Counted from the stretch's first letter, positions 1-14,734 are shown. The stretch is 64,000 nucleotides of DNA from Ectocarpus siliculosus (GCA_000310025.1 FN649747.1:502068-566067), one strand, 5' to 3'. The notes: generated by a model from the sequence alone, not told the origin. A program made the numbers and translations.

Positions 1-2674
1 ACCGGAGCGGGAGAAAAATTCGTGGGGAGAGGATAAGGTAAATGTGTCCCCTTTTAAGGGAGGGGGGGGGGGGGGGGGGGGGATGAACTACCGTCGTGAG
101 ATTCGGAGAGAGTCGCGCTTCGTGTGTGCCGTACCGCGAGAGCGGCGTGAAGCGGATGCGCAGCGTTTATTTATCTTGTGATTGTGGGGACTCGTGGACA
201 CAAGACGGTAACTTTGGAGTTGGTGCCCTGTTGGGGGGCTTGTTCACATGCGGAAGGACTTATTTCGCCACCATCTGTTGCGCAGACGGAAGAACGCAGC
301 TTGGCCGCCACGTTTGCGCATTTACCCCCGTTCCTTACGAGAGATATTGATGCAATTGCATGTGTGTTTGTTGGATGCTTCCGGAACATGCTACTGCTTA
401 AAGCATCAGCTGCTGGCACGACACCGGCGTATTTGGTACTTTGTCCCTCGCCTGAAACCATTGCTGGCCAGTACGAGTCATCAAGGTGTTTTCTTCTGTT
501 ATTTTTGCGTACAACATTTTCGTGTTTTGTTTTTTTCTACTCGTGCAGTCGGTGTATGTTCCTGTGGGTAGGCGCAGCGTTTGTATCTGGAGGTTTCCAA
601 ACGACCATTCCGGCGCGATACGTGAATGCCTCAATTTTTTCTGCGATCATCGACACGCGATATGTAGAGCAATAGGTTTGTTGGTTGTACCGGAGTAGCT
701 GGTGCGCTTCACGCAGATGCTCATTACCGTGCCGGGCGAGGTATATTGTGTATGATAAGACTGGAATGATAGGGGGTATGCCCTCAGTTTTGCTTTGGGG
801 GTGAAAAGTACGGTGCCTTTGCGGCCAGGGAGATCCATCACTGGGAGTGCCTACTGGAACTCTAGTGCTGTGTGGCAAGCTCGGCGTGACGCTGTTTTTT
901 GCGGTATAACGATGGGCACAATTACGAAACAGGTGGTGAATGAAAACAATTTTGATAAAGTTGGAGGGGTGAATAAGTAGTGTTGCGTTAAAGGATGAGT
1001 AGGGAATCCCGGCGTTCGAGGACTGGAGGTGTAAGCTTTGCAGGACTCTGTACGGGATGAGACCATTTAGGGCAGTGGCAACACGTGCGATGGCTCGAAG
1101 TTGTACCCTGCAGGGAGGTAGAGCTTATGCTTGTCGGTGTATTTGTATTTTAGTCGACCATTGCCTCGTCGTTTCACGTAGGCACACACAGACGGAGAAT
1201 GTCGGAGGAACCGCCTCACGGACGCGATACCTGAGGTTTTGGCCTGGACAATGCGGTTGTTGTGTGTATGGCTACCCATGGCCTTTTTCGTGTTGACTTT
1301 TTGTTGCTGGAGTTTGACGGTAAAGGATCATCTAGTGCCGACGCCGGGTTCCGTAAAGGTTTTGCATGTACAAGTGAGAAGAAGGTGCGGTCGGAGGTGG
1401 ATGGATGGAATCGATACTCTGGCCGTTTTACTCGTAATTACCGTGTCTCGGTTCAGATGTAGGGGTACAGCATCTGCTTGGTTCTATGTAGACTTCACAC
1501 GCAGTTTGAAAATTGAGAAAAATACCTCTGCTCATGAGCTTAACGGCAGTGATGCCAGCCGAGGTGCCAGCTAGTGGTTACTTCGCGTGGCGAACAACAT
1601 CATACGGAGAGAAACAGTCTCTCCGTTGTCTAGTTGGCGAGCTAGCCTCTTCCACACGATGAACACACGGCAGTCGACATTTTACCTCTGCAGGTAATTT
1701 CTTCCCAAGGTGGTGATTTTATTCTGGCGTGTGGGAAAAACAACTCATGTGAGTGTTGAAGAGCTGTACCGCGGTCGTCGCCAAAATGGTCTCGGTTGGC
1801 GACCACATCCCGGGATGTGGAAATAGGAATCCTCGTGCATGTAGATTCACCCAAACGTTGGCCCAGAATGTTGTCGTATCCTGGAGTTCTTCAGAACGTC
1901 GGAAGTCAAGATTCACACGCGATACAACCTTCATGTTCGGTCATATGTTTTGAGCTCCTGCCCGGCAGGATATCTGTGAGCGCTGATTGTATGTAACGGA
2001 AAAACAAATGTTGCGCCATGATATATGCCTACGTGCTTTCATCAGTGCCGTGTTACAGTAGGCCGAGATGTCGAGCTTTCACTATATTTAGAGACCCAGA
2101 AGAAAATTGGTACTGTACATGTAGGGCCTGTAGCGTGCTATGGATATGTACAGACCGGGTCGGGACGTGGCTGTCGAGCTGTTTTAGGAAAAATAAACAC
2201 AAACACGGAGAGACTACCTGTTCGAGATATAGACTAACCACAGTCGAAGAGGATGTGTTGAAGTCTTTGCAGTGAGGGGTGGGGGGAGGGATTTATTTGG
2301 CCACAACGTCCAACCGGTACCAGTTGCACCGCATTTCCACCTGCAGCTGCAGTAGTGAACAACGGACAATGGGAGCATCGTCACAATTCAGATATACTTC
2401 TTCGGCATGCCTTTCAAGTGCACACTTTCGGGCGAAGACAGCCAACCTTTAGTGTTCGCGAAGTTACGAACCGGAGTGGCCGTGAACCATGAACATATGC
2501 ATATGCATATGAACATATATTTTTCAAAAACGCGGCGCAATTACGGTGAAACCGCCTGTAGGCGGCAAATGTGTGGATAAACACCCTAGGCGGAACACCT
2601 CACCTCGAAAACAAGCTGTCTCTAACCTGCCTACTCTGCCGGTCTCTGGCTGGTCCGGCCAGGCGAAGAAAGCA
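1..2674. other. Upstream region without a recognisable gene
   Basis: I see no exon with recognisable protein similarity in this stretch on either strand. The open frames are short, lack domain-like composition and look random. It holds a run of 21 G residues at 62-82, a short T-rich tract around 480-540, and a repeat of ATATGCAT-like sequence around 2,495-2,520. It probably contains the 5' untranslated and promoter DNA of the CFAP70 gene that begins near 2,675, but I can point to no specific promoter element. Confidence 0.5.
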
Positions 2675-5600
2675 ATGGACGGCAAGGAAAGTCTTGGACA
2701 AATAACCGCTGCTGTCGGGCGCATCTGTCTGCGGTTCAAGAACGGACCCGACGCGCCGTCGCCACAAGGGCAAGTTTTTGCTAGATGCACTTTCGTCGGC
2801 CGAGGCGAAACATTCTTCGTACCAACTCCGCCCGCCGCCGACAGTCAGGCACCTCCGTTAGTAGACAAAGCAATCGGGTCACCACAAACGCTGCCGTCAT
2901 CGGTGCAGTCGGAGCCTGTCGACATCACCGAAGCCGTTAATTCGCAGATCGACCAAGACGAAGACAATGTTGGCAATGACAACGTGTCTAACGTTGTCGT
3001 AGCTGACCTGGGCTTCAGCTTGGACACAGCCAAATTTGACTTGGTGGAAGATACCCTGTCTAAGATCGATGCTACCGTTATCAAAATCGAGTTGTGTCTT
3101 CGCCACGGTGGCACCGGTGGCGGCGGAAGTACCGGGGCCGAGGTGGAGACCGCGGTCATCGGTACGGCTTCCGTTCGAGTGGCCGCCATCCTTAGTGGCG
3201 AGAACGAGTGGACGAACGAACTGGCCCTTGGCACATACACCACTTCGCCACCACCCGATGCAGAAAACTTGAAAGAGGTTGTGGCGGAAGAGAGTAAGGA
3301 ACCGGGCTTGACGGACGATGCAGCAATACAAGATGCATCATCCGGGCTGCTCGAGTTAGGAGGCTCTACCTCGACAATACGAGTGACGCTGTTGGCCAAC
3401 GACGACACGGCCGACTACACAGTCGGAGCCGGGTCTCTGTGGATGGATGGAGCCGAAGTAACTGGCGTGCCAGAGGGTTGGAAAGTGGTGCCTCCTCCAG
3501 AGACCGAGCGCCCCGCCTGGAACGATGCCATCGCCCAGGCACTATCAGGTAAAATGTAACGCCGTTGTTTACCTGTGCCGCTTGGGCACCCTTGATGCAT
3601 ATCGCGATACCTTCCACTAGGGTCGCAAGGAGAACACACCCTCTATGTAGAGGGCTCTGCGTACGAACTCATGCACGTAGGGGTTCGCTTGGTGACTGTC
3701 TTCCAACGTAGAACGCGGTGGGTGAATACGCCAGATGTTCAGGGAGCCTCGTTAGCACTAGGAAGATGCGATGATGAGTTTGATACTAGGTGACGCAATA
3801 CATATTGGTAGCCACTGCGTGTTGGGTCTGTTTACGACAGGGTGTCGAGGATGCTGCTGACGTGCGCAATCGCTACTAAACGGACAATCACCGTAGCACC
3901 TCGAGATTCTTCTACGAAAAGAACAGCAGGGAAAGTCTACGGTCCTAAGATCTTGGGGTATGAATGTTGGCAACGACCGCGTCATGGCGTAAGAGGGGCA
4001 GCTTCGTTCTTGCAAGTTGCACTTACCCTCGGCACTGTTCTCCCTAGCCCAGCCGCGGTTTTCCGAGTATCCATGCCCCAGCCGGATCCCATCTTCCACA
4101 CCAGGTTGCAGCTGCGAAAATTCTTGTGGGATCGTACGGCACATGACCCACGCGTACTCTCCCTATCAACATCCCAATCACAGGTCAACCACGGCACGAG
4201 TTTTCCATCTGGTGGGGTGCAGACCCAGTCGGAGCGCCAGGCGACAACCTGGAAGAGGAGGAAACCATCAAGGAATTCCCAGCCATGAGACTCGACGGGG
4301 GGGTCTTGAGGTGGGCGGACACGTTTTCAGTGTAGTTCAACAGAGCGTAAGCCGATAGGCGCTTTACTCGGCTTCAGCAGACATGCTGAAAGAGTTTCAT
4401 ACAGCTCTGTTGGCACTTGCATGGTGTCTACGTTTTTTAAGCCTGACGATGACCGATGTTAGACGCTGCTCTACAGGACAACGCGCGTTTGAGACATTTT
4501 TCATCAACGCATGTTCTAATGGTCGATTGTTCCACATGGAACTCAGCGCGTTTCAGTCTCTCACGATGTTTGGGGCGACTGTGATCAGCACATGTTTGGC
4601 AATATCATCGGGTTGAACACCCATCTGGACCATCTCCTGTAAGCATGCTGTTGAGAGGGAGGCATCCTGCTAGTACAGAAACCTTCGTGGACATTGGTTC
4701 TCCCGTTTGTGACAATATCAGACGTGTCACCTCACATGCCCGGTCCCGATGCTCCGTGTCCATACGCTCTTGCTCGCTCCTCAGCTACGTTCCTGACGAG
4801 GAGTCGGTCAACGTGGACTCCGTCGCAAGTGATTCGGCAGCGGATGAGGGAAGTCAACGCCAAGCGTCCTCTCCTGCCCCTGGAGGAGGGAACGGAGGTG
4901 GAGCAGGCAGTACCACTAGCACCGACGAAAACCCTACCCCTGCGGTCCCGCGCGACCCGCCCGCGGGAGCGTGGTCCGTTCGGTTCCCGTCTTTCCAGAC
5001 AAAGAGCTCGTTCTTGCACCGCACATCGATTCGGGAGCTTCGGCAGGCCCTCACTACACCGAGCGGAGGTGGCCACAGACAGGAAAGAGGGCCTGAGGAT
5101 CCCGAAAAAAATCTTCCTTCGACGACGAGCAAGCTGCACGTGATTCTAGAGCGCCGGGAGCTCCGGTCTGAACCCTCGGCGGACGAAGGGAAGGCGGGCG
5201 GCAAGGGGGGAAAGAAGGGCGGTGGCAAGAAGCCGGCGGCAGGCAAGAAAGGGGAAGCCGCCGAGAACCCTCCGCCCCCCGTCGAATCTCCGTGGCGATG
5301 CCGAGCGGTCATCGATCTGGCTCCTTTGGCCCGACCAGCTGCCGTCATGTCGCATCCGGCGGTCGCTGCGGGCAGTCTTGTAGATTCCGACGCGAGGGAC
5401 TCTCCGCTTCGCGCCGAGCTCCGGGCGACGTTGGCTCTTGCACCGTCGCCAGCAGAAGAGGTACCAATAGAAGCCACTGCGGACGACGCGGCTGGGAAGA
5501 AAGTAGAGGAAGCGATGGCTCCAGCTGTGGCTCCTACTGCCGAAGAAGTCAAGGTAAGGGACAATCAGACAGGGTTCATCTGCACAGTGCGATAGAAGTG

Positions 5601-8600
5601 GAGGGAGGGAAATGTGGTCTCTGTATTTGATTTACTAGAGGTGTTGGTAGGTGTGGCAAGCGGCGGAAAGGAACAGACTCGCGGGAAAGCACGATCTGGA
5701 ATCCGGCAAAGCTCACCTTCTTGAGGTCGCCCAATTTCACGTGACTTGGAGTACAATAGAGTACCCTCACTTTCTTGTTGAGATCGAGATGGGGCTGAGC
5801 TTGGGGCAGTCGAAACGCTTGACGCGCCCAATCCCCACGACCAATGCCTTGCCTTGGTCGCTCCGGATGTATTGTGTGCCGTACAATAACGGTGATGACG
5901 CTTGACTAATCCTGAACTTGTCGGTGACCCCCCCTCCTCTCTCTCCGATTCCGATACAACCTATTACAGCTCGATGAAAGTCCCGGAGAACCAAGCGACC
6001 AACCTGTCCTCAGTGAGGCGGAAAGCCGGATCGAGCAGGTGCATGTTCCTCTTGTTTGGCTTTACAAGCGTGTGGCTTCGAAGGCGTGCATCAGCGTGCA
6101 AGTGGGTCCTTGAAACAGATCCACCAGTCAACATTCCACAGAACACACAATGGTGGAACGAGAGCAAGCGACCGTTGCGTCCTCTGACTCGCCCCACCTC
6201 CCGTTGCCTGCGCAATGCACGGCAATTCATCGCACTTGCCATGATTGTTGAGAACTGGGTATCAAGTCCAGCAGAGCGTACTAAGGCCGGCACTAGTGGA
6301 CAACCGCTGTATCAAAGCAAGAGCAAGCGCCTGTTATATTTTTGCACCTTTGTGTGAAGGGCGCCCGAAGCATCCCCCCCAACATATCTCCCCCTCCCCT
6401 GACCCAATGGAGCCCCTTCCCCCGCACTTCACTTTCGACTGCCACCCTCCTACCGTAGATGAAAGCCGCCGATACAACGCTATTCTTGACCTTTGCGCTG
6501 TCGAGGCCGCTCATGAGGGCAACCGCAAAGCAGGATACAACCGTGTCAGTGGGCGACGTGTTCGTCCCCAGTGACGTTGGTCCCCGGTACGTGTTTGTGC
6601 GTGGCATGCACTCGAGGTTGCCTCACGTCTACGAAGATTTACGGCGATTCTACTGCATTCATAGTGACAGATCCTGCATCATACCGAAAACGAATTAATC
6701 TTACAAGTGATGGCCAAGGTATGTTTTTCTCTCTCCACTCCCTCGACCCCCCACCATGTCGTGCCAATCAAGTCTTGGGCGCGCGGGGTGTTGAAGCAGC
6801 AGCCACCTTTACCCTAAAGCACATGTATAGCTTGTTTAGGGTAGGGTGCAGCTACAGCGCAACGCTTGAGGCTCTTACCCTGAAAACGGCTTCCTTGGGG
6901 AGATCTAAGGGTCAGGCCATCCTTGGGGTCTCGATTTGCGGAATTACAACTTGCACGCAGCGCTTCAACACCTTCCCAACCGAAAACCGTAAGCCAGGCC
7001 GCTTGTTTGAGTGAACCTAGACGACACTGGCCGGGCGCATTCTTGCCCCACGTAGTACCGGCGTTGAAAATTGTGATTTTTGCCATCCCCACTTAGATTG
7101 TTGATTGCCGGCGAGTAATTATTCCCAGGGTAGCCCTGGACTTATGGCCACCGAATTATTTAGTCGCCTTTTGTTTTTCTTTTCGTTTCAAAGGCGGTTA
7201 TCCGATGGGCGATTTATTCCGAATCTGTCTCGCAAATCAGAACAAGTGGTCATCAATTGCGAATATCGCGTCTTGCCGCACCGAAAATCAGCGCTACAGT
7301 CTCAACAAACCAACGGTCAATAGAGAGTTGTACCTTTAGTTGCTCGAACCGTCCGCATCTCTCTGTGTGTGCTTCTGCAGCAAGCCAGCTCGGGATGTTG
7401 ACGTGGAGCTGAAACAAGAGCTGGACGAGTTCGTGCAGGCGTCGCTTGAGGAGTACGCCAAGCTGTTTCTAGAACCTGGTGCAGATGTGAGACGGGTTCG
7501 TCGAATCGACGGTACAGCATCCCTTGTTTTTTCATCATGGAGAAAATATCCACTCTTTGGAATGTGTGTGTCCCTTTCGTGCCATCGACCGCGCTTCTCG
7601 GCTGACCAATGAAAACACCTCAATTCGAGTTAGGTGTGTGTGTGTGTGTTTCGCTGTGCCGGGACGAAACGGAAAAAAGTGAGCCTGATCTTGAGACCTC
7701 GGTTGAGCCCCGTAAATCGGGCCGAGGGCGTGGCACACAACGACAATGTATCCGCAAACCTGCACAACCCTTCGCGCCCACGTCGCCACACCAGGAAGAC
7801 ACGCAAGATCTGTCGGCACAGGACCGAGAGAAGCATCTCTTCTACGCGCTCAACTCCGGCGGTCTGTACCACTCCTTCCTGGGGCGTCTTAAGCCGCGCG
7901 TGCAGAGGATCGTTCGCAAGAGGTTCGGTAGAATGAAACGAAACCCCACCGGGAGGTTGGATTTTTAGCCCCTTTGACCCACGTTTTGGTCCGCGTACAA
8001 TCCTTCCCAGTGGTTCTGTTTCGGTATCTGCGGTGTGCTTACTGGCCATCCGCCCGAACCTACGCCCCCAATAGTCCAGTCCGGCTGCACTCGTGTAATA
8101 ATCTGAGGCTAACAAGAATGACCCTTCGACGCATGGTTCCGGTTCAGGCCGAATCGCAGAATGTGTGCATACAAGACACGCAAAAGAAAGTTACAGCGAA
8201 CTGACTTCTCTTGGGCCCACATTCTTTCATTTCTCAGGTTTGGTGCGGTCCCGGAAGACTCCGCGGAGGCAGACGCGTTCATATCTGACCTGTACGTACA
8301 CCTTGTTGAGGAGGCGGCCGTGGTGCTCAACCACAGAATAAAGTGAGCCAATCGACACGAGCTGCACGACGCATAGGTGCCTGCTTACCCTTGTCGTACG
8401 AATCAAGCGCCATCTGGTCATCATGAAGCGATTGCCGATGGAGTTACGAAACACGGTAAAATTTTCGCGCACATTGCACAGGGAGCGACGTGGCATATTC
8501 CTACTTTATTCATCTGCGTAGGCCTTTCCCTCCTGGGTGTGGGACTCGTTGTACGTTTCAAGGGTGAACATGATCTCCTCTAGCTGTCCGGTCAGGCCCA

Positions 8601-11600
8601 CCACGCGGGCCGTTACTAGAGGAAACTCATCCGCGAATAGTATTGTCTACCAAAAATTCTAGCTGCAGTACACAGCCCCCGGCACTCTCCGTCCGGCACA
8701 CTGGCCAGCACAATACGGCCATCAAAAATGACCACCACCAATAGCCGACCAATGACAAACTGCCAAACACTACGATGGCAGGAACGTCGAGACCAAGGCC
8801 ACTCCGTCGTACATCACGGCCGATGCCGACAAGTCTCTCGAGTTGAAGGTGGAACACCTAGGCATGCTCGCAGATGACGCAGAGGCGCGCGGCGCTCGAG
8901 AGGAGGCTACGGCGAGACACGAAGATCGGATTGAGGCTGCGACGGAAGCGGCAGCGGAGCTTGAAGGTGCAAAAGATCGTGCTCTGCGTATGGTCTTGAC
9001 TCACATGTGCACACGTTCTGCGCAGCTGAGTTTCGTGTAGTCAGACGCTTGGCGTGATCATACCATTTTGTCACCAAATATCTACCGGTCGATGCTGTTT
9101 GAAGGAGCAACATAGCCTACGGTTCAAAAACGACCGATTTCAGGAGAACCTGACGCAGGTGCTACAAAACACCCCTTTTCTCACCTCCCCCTCCCAAAAA
9201 CATCAATAACACAACACAGAGTGGAGACCACTCCTAGCGCGATCCTGGGAGAAATACGCTCTTTTCTCTCTCCGGCGTAACCGCACCGGACAGCATCAGC
9301 AACACACACAAGAGGCAGTGCCTAGTGCAAAGAACGGCAATGTGAGTACCATAGGGGACCGCGGTGGCGAGAGTCTAGACCACGCCGCACGGTGCTTGGA
9401 AGAATGCCTCCGCGTTTACCTGCCGGGGTCGGACGAATCCCTAGCGGCAGCGTCCGTGCTCGCGGCCGTATCGATGGAGCAAGGACAGCTCGACAGGGCG
9501 TGGGCGCTCATGGAGAAGGTGCTTGAACAGCGGCTTCCCAGCCTCAAGGAAGGAGCTGATGGGTGAGAGAAGAAGAAAGGTCTTCGTGCTCTCAATACGA
9601 ATTTCGTATCCAGTCATGTTCACGAAGGCACAATTTGATATGGTACGATCGCGGCACGCCGGAGATTCCGCCTAGGCCGGAGGGGGGCACGCGCTTGGGC
9701 GGATGTCGTAGTTCACTATATACCCGCTGCCATTTTCGACTAATGTCACTCCATGCACGAATTATGTTCCAACTCGAGCGTGATACAGCATTGTTTACCG
9801 ACAGCCTTTTATCCTAGCCACCGGCGGTTGTCCGTTCATGGCTATCCATCGTAGAAGGAAAAACACGTAGACGCGGCGTGCGCAAAGAACGGCAAGTATC
9901 AAGCCAGAACGTATCGCTGCACGCCCGTGTGTGTGCCTTTAGGTTTTGCATCGACCGCGCAAACCGGCTGACCAATGAAAAGACGTCAGCCTAAGTGCGG
10001 TTAAAAACACGAAACACTTGTACATGTTTGTGTTGTTGTCCCCACGTTCCAGGTATGAGACGGACGAGCTAGCGGGCCTTGTCCCGCGACGAGAACATGC
10101 CTTACGCTGCATCCTGAGAGACCTCATGGGCGACGCTTCCGGAGCGCGGCGCAGTCTGTTCTTGGCCGTTCAGTCGTCGAAGGGAGAAGGCGAGTGTGTA
10201 CGAGAGGGAGGGGGTGGACGCATTGAAGTACCGACGACCTCTTACAATTTTCACGGTATCGGTGATGACAATGAGTCGTGTATCGGGGATGACGTTGTGC
10301 CTTCAGTACGTGTCCGACGAACGTTGGGTAGAGTCAGCAAAGACCGTCTACGAGAGCCACTTGCAACGAGGCTGTTGATGACGAAACTTGAGGAGAACAA
10401 CGGCTTCACTCGGTTAAATTCATTCGTCTTCTTTTTCTTCCATCCTCGGACAGAGGCTAGGGGTGCCATTGGAGCCATCGTTTCCGACGACGAACCTGGG
10501 ACACCCCGGAGAACCGCCGTGCGCGTCATGCACGACGCCTGCGCCTGGTTGCTGGAGCTCGGCTTACCGGGGATGGCTCGACGGGCGTTCATCGTGGCTG
10601 AGGAGAGCGAGCGGCTCGCGGTCAAGAAGGCGAAGGTGTGGGGCTTGAATCGGTTTTGTGCCCAACACGTTGTCCATGGAGCGTTGTGACTGCGCATCTG
10701 TTTGACGAACCCGTAGCAATATTGTGTGACACCTTGTCTCCTGCTTTTCAGTTCTTTGCCGTCGTCCGAGGAGGAGCAAGGGGCGTGGGCAAAAGTAACA
10801 AAAGGCTAGCAGAAGATATCTCCCACAGTGTCACGTGTCGAATCCCCAGAGGTGTATGTAGCGAAAGGGGCGATTTCTTTGGGAGTAAGAAACGGCAAGA
10901 GATCTCCCGGAAACCGTGCGTAATGTTGGCGCCAAGAACAGCAAGCGCAGACCCTAGCCCATGGCGTCCGACCAGCACGGAAGAACTTGAGCACGTTTCC
11001 AAGAGAAATGCTCCATTCCATGTCATTGGTGCTGCTGGAAGACGCAGTATATCCGTGCCGACCGTGAGAGCTGCGTCGACGTGTGTACCCTTCCTACATA
11101 CCTCTCCACGAACCCGCCTGTTCTTGTACGCCATCATCGCCATGCATTCCATTAGATAGTGCATGCGTTTCAGCGACCTTCGTTCTGAATCAATGTCTCC
11201 GTGCAACCAGGAACGCGGTCTATCCGTCCGGACTCCTAGTGCCCTGCGCGAGTCTTCCCGCCGCCTCAAATGCTACCTCATCCTAGCCGACGCAGCAACG
11301 GCAGCCATAGCTGCAGACCCGGACAACAGCAACACGATCGCTTCTGCGGCACTTCCAGGCAAAGGAGGTTCGAGACCGAACGAAGACGCAGCAATCCAGG
11401 CAGCGGAACCAGCGCCAGCGGCTCTCGGCAAAGCATTCGGTGACCAAAAACAAGGAAGCGCATCTGAGGTCATGGCGATGGTGTATTGCGCGGTTGATGC
11501 GGAGAGGCTTGCGCAGGAAGCTGTGGAGCTCTCACCGGGAGATCCCAGGCCTTGGCAAGCCTTGGCGGAGGCTTGCGATGCCCAAGGTAGAGGAAAATAA

Positions 11601-14600
11601 CCTTTGTTCGACAGGTGGCAACGTGCCAGGAATTGCTTCTTCTACTCCCTCGCTCCTGGTTGTCACGCCCTCTGTCTTATCCTGTTCATCTTGGAGTTAA
11701 ATGTTTCGCACATCAATATTGAAGCGGAGAGGAGACGTCGCAGGGGACGCAATTTTCGAAGGGAGGGTTGAAACACCATCACCACCTACCTACAAATGCC
11801 CACAACACTAAGTAGCCAACCAAACGATGTTACAATCCTTTGTCCAACGGCCGTAGGTCTCATCAAAGCCACGGAGGCAGCAGACGCTTGGGCCGCGGTA
11901 CTCGACCGCATGGAAACGGCGTGGAGGACCTCTTCGGCTAGCGGGGAAGAGCCGACATCTCCAACTCCTCCTCTGCGAGTCTACATGCGGTTAGGGTCGT
12001 TATACAACACTCTCGGCAGGGTCGAGGAGGCCAAGGTGGGGAACAGAGACCCCAAAAGTAAGGCAAAACGACCTTCCCCACAAGTTGGTGATAATGCCGA
12101 GTTCCGATGTGATCGCATGTACGAGCAACCCTTCCCGAAAAGATGATATTTTATCGGCCGTTGTGCCCGCCAATGTTGAATGCGTCGCCGGTTTGTCCAG
12201 GCGTGCTTTCTTCGGGCTTGCCGAGCGTGGCGGGCTCCCGGTCCGTGGCTCGGATGCGGAGCGGCTTGCATGCGGCTGGAGCAGTGGCAGGAGGCCGAAG
12301 ATGCCATGCAACACGCCTCTCGCCTGGACTGCAACTCGTCGCTGGTGTGGGGGCACCTGGCTCTGCTGTTGCTGTCCATGGGCGAGGACAGGTATGGATG
12401 CTCTGACTCATGCGTCATTTTTTTGCATCCCGGGTTTGGCGCATCGAATCAGATCAGCATCTGAGATAAGCGCTTCATCACGCTTTTCATAAACAGGCGC
12501 GCAGATGCATTGACCAAATTGTGTTCTACTGCTGCGAGAAAACTAACTTCTTTCCAGTAGACCAGCCTTTGCGCCGAATGTGCCGGGGTCTTTTTCGTTT
12601 TCGTTCATCCGTGGTTAGGTTGACCTTGCACACGGATACCTGACGGACATTATCTTGTTCGTGGACACTTTCACGGACGTTCACAGACATCCACTTTGTG
12701 TCGTTTCTGCAATGGTGGAAGTTCTAGTGGTATGAGAAGGTTCCGGATGAATGCTTAACACGGTCTCAAATCGAAACATCCATACTGTTATTGATGTTGA
12801 CCCTAATGTTGTGCATTCACCCTCTTCTCTGATTTTAAGTAGGATTTCCGTCGTATTGAATTATTTCGCCGACTTTATGGCGTCTCAGGGTCATCAAGAG
12901 TCGATCACATGGACTGGGTGGTTGTAGTGGTATAAACACTAGTAGCAATCCCTGAAGACCCTGGTGAAGACTCACTCGTTGATTCATCTCTTCGGACAGC
13001 AGCGCGTGCTGTTTCCTTGCTCTCTGGTAGACTGAGCATGTCAAGGTGGACCAGCTCCCTCCAACAGGGGCTACAAAGAACGCTCCTGTCCGTCGCCTTA
13101 TGCTTTCATCGGGAGTTGCATCTCCCGCACTTTCCTCTGGGCATTATTAGCCCACACCACTGTCGGTACTTTCCCACACATTCAAACCCCAGTACAGGTT
13201 CCTAGGTTCCTGTGACCCGGATGAATGACGAAAAACAACAAAGTCGAGAACTCGATCCTATCCAATTGACGCAGTTTGAATTCCCAGGCTACAGGATGTA
13301 GTTGATGTGCTTCAAGTTTCGCATGTTCGGGATACTAAAAAAAGTCAAGCATTTGTGGCAGTATCGTACACAATACAAGTGAAACGACGTCCAGCCGTTG
13401 CCTCCAAACGGCGTAAGGCCCATCAACAAATGGTCTTTTTACGGGATTTATTGCGCAAAATGGACCAAAACCGTCATGAGCCGCTTCTTTTTTGTCATGG
13501 GCGACGTCGATGTGTATGTAGTGCGCCAGAATGTTCAAGTTCGAGAGATTTGGTACCTGCTGAACATGTATCATGTGATAGAACCACATTTTCTCGAGAA
13601 GCAACCTGGCATACCGCCAAGTTCGAAGACGGGTTTCGGTTTTGAGAACAAGAGCTACAAGGTAAATACCGCATCGCGTGATTCTCTGGGGTTCTCCAAG
13701 AGGAAGACAATTTTGGATGACGCCGCCACCGCCCTTCGTGAAAAAAACAGTTTTTTGGTTCATTATTTACAAGATTCTCCTCCGGAGAGGGTTTATTTAT
13801 CATACAGGGGGCGAATATCATGCGATACGCGTGCTGCAAATCGGATACACTATTGGGGCCACGTCGAACGGAAATATTGAAACATTTATTTCGAAATGTC
13901 TTCACCATGTCATTTTCAAGCCTGTTTTTTGCGCTATTTCTGGTACGGTGAAGGCGACCATGCGATGTCACATACATGTCGTGGTGGGTGACTATTGCTA
14001 AGTAAGATGGAAAATGTCTTTACGGCCAAGTCGAGCTCGAAGTGACCATCTTCCCACATTGGCGGCCCAGTTCAATTCAAGATCCAATACCTCCTTCTCG
14101 ACGCAGGCTTCAGGAAGCCGACCGCGCGCTGTCACAGGCCCTCTGCCTGGGCCTCGCCGACTCGTCCCTTCTCCGCGAGATAGGCAACTGCTACGTCGCC
14201 GCTGGCCGGTTAGATGCGGCCGAGGAAGCGCTGCGAAAGTCCCTGGCTGCCGATGTCAATAGCCACGGCAACAGTGGCAACCCGCATACACGTAGATGCT
14301 TAGGCGACGTGCTCTCTGCCAGGAACTCTACGAGCCAGGTTCGTGCATACCTGGTAGCTCTCAAAGTGTCTGTGGTCCAATGCCCTCGCTGCCTTCACCC
14401 TTTGTTGGTCAAGAAGAGTGATGTAATCTTACTCATCAGATACACGCCTCTTACCGGAACTAGGCCACGAAGCACTTCGGCCAAGCAGCAACATGCCCCT
14501 TCCAATAAACATCAATCAATGTTGGTAACTAACGAGTGGCCGATGACCTGTCCCTGCCAGGCCGTGCAGGAGTATCGACGAGTGCTAGAATCTCCATCCA

Positions 14601-14734
14601 CCGACGTGAACGATTCTGAACGGGAGGAAGTCTTGATGCGTTGTGGGAATCTCCTCCGCAAGATGGGGAGGGGCGACGAGATCGACCAGCTTCACCAGGA
14701 GGCGCTGTTCTCACGGCAGCAGCTCTTGGCGTGA
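2675..14734 (+). CDS. CFAP70: Cilia- and flagella-associated protein 70 (CFAP70/TTC18), split gene
   Basis: CFAP70 is an axonemal protein with an N-terminal C2-like part and C-terminal TPR repeats, linked in animals to outer dynein arm function and ciliary motility. Phase-consistent exons are 2675-3548, 4184-4310, 4785-5553, 6459-6586, 7381-7495, 7795-7922, 8238-8342, 8782-8987, about 9319 or 9355-9562, 10053-10255, 10454-10635, possibly 10752-10794, 11287-11586, 11857-12035, 12201-12391, 14107-14338 and 14561-14734 (stop TGA). Landmarks shared in order with animal CFAP70 are the FALSRPLM segment, the motif FYALNSGGLYHSF followed by RIVRKRFG, then FISDLYVHLVEE. After these comes a TPR array ending with WLGCGAACMRLEQWQEAEDA and LREIGNCYVAAGRLDAAEEA. 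ATG 2675 is chosen because the open frame starts just upstream with only a GTG; an acceptor at about 2660 could instead make this an internal exon. Boundaries between 10.2 and 11.3 kb are the weakest. Confidence 0.88.
12392..14106 (+). other. Large CFAP70 intron (about 1.7 kb)
   Basis: This is the longest intron I infer in the CFAP70 gene, between the exon ending in a GEDR-coding segment and the one beginning with LQEADRAL. The phases match (2 into 1 base). It holds open frames on both strands between 13,300 and 14,000, but none shows domain similarity, and their composition is AT-richer than the flanking exons. I see no transposase or reverse-transcriptase motif in it. Confidence 0.55.

Noticed and set aside
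62-82. Run of 21 G residues as a possible structural or regulatory element
   Set aside because: A single homopolymer near the window edge, with no gene nearby; it is likely a microsatellite or sequencing-length artefact.
4854-5564. 236-codon minus-strand open frame opposite CFAP70 exon 3
   Set aside because: It is the antisense shadow of a GC-rich coding exon. The plus-strand frame matches CFAP70 and has proper splice phases.
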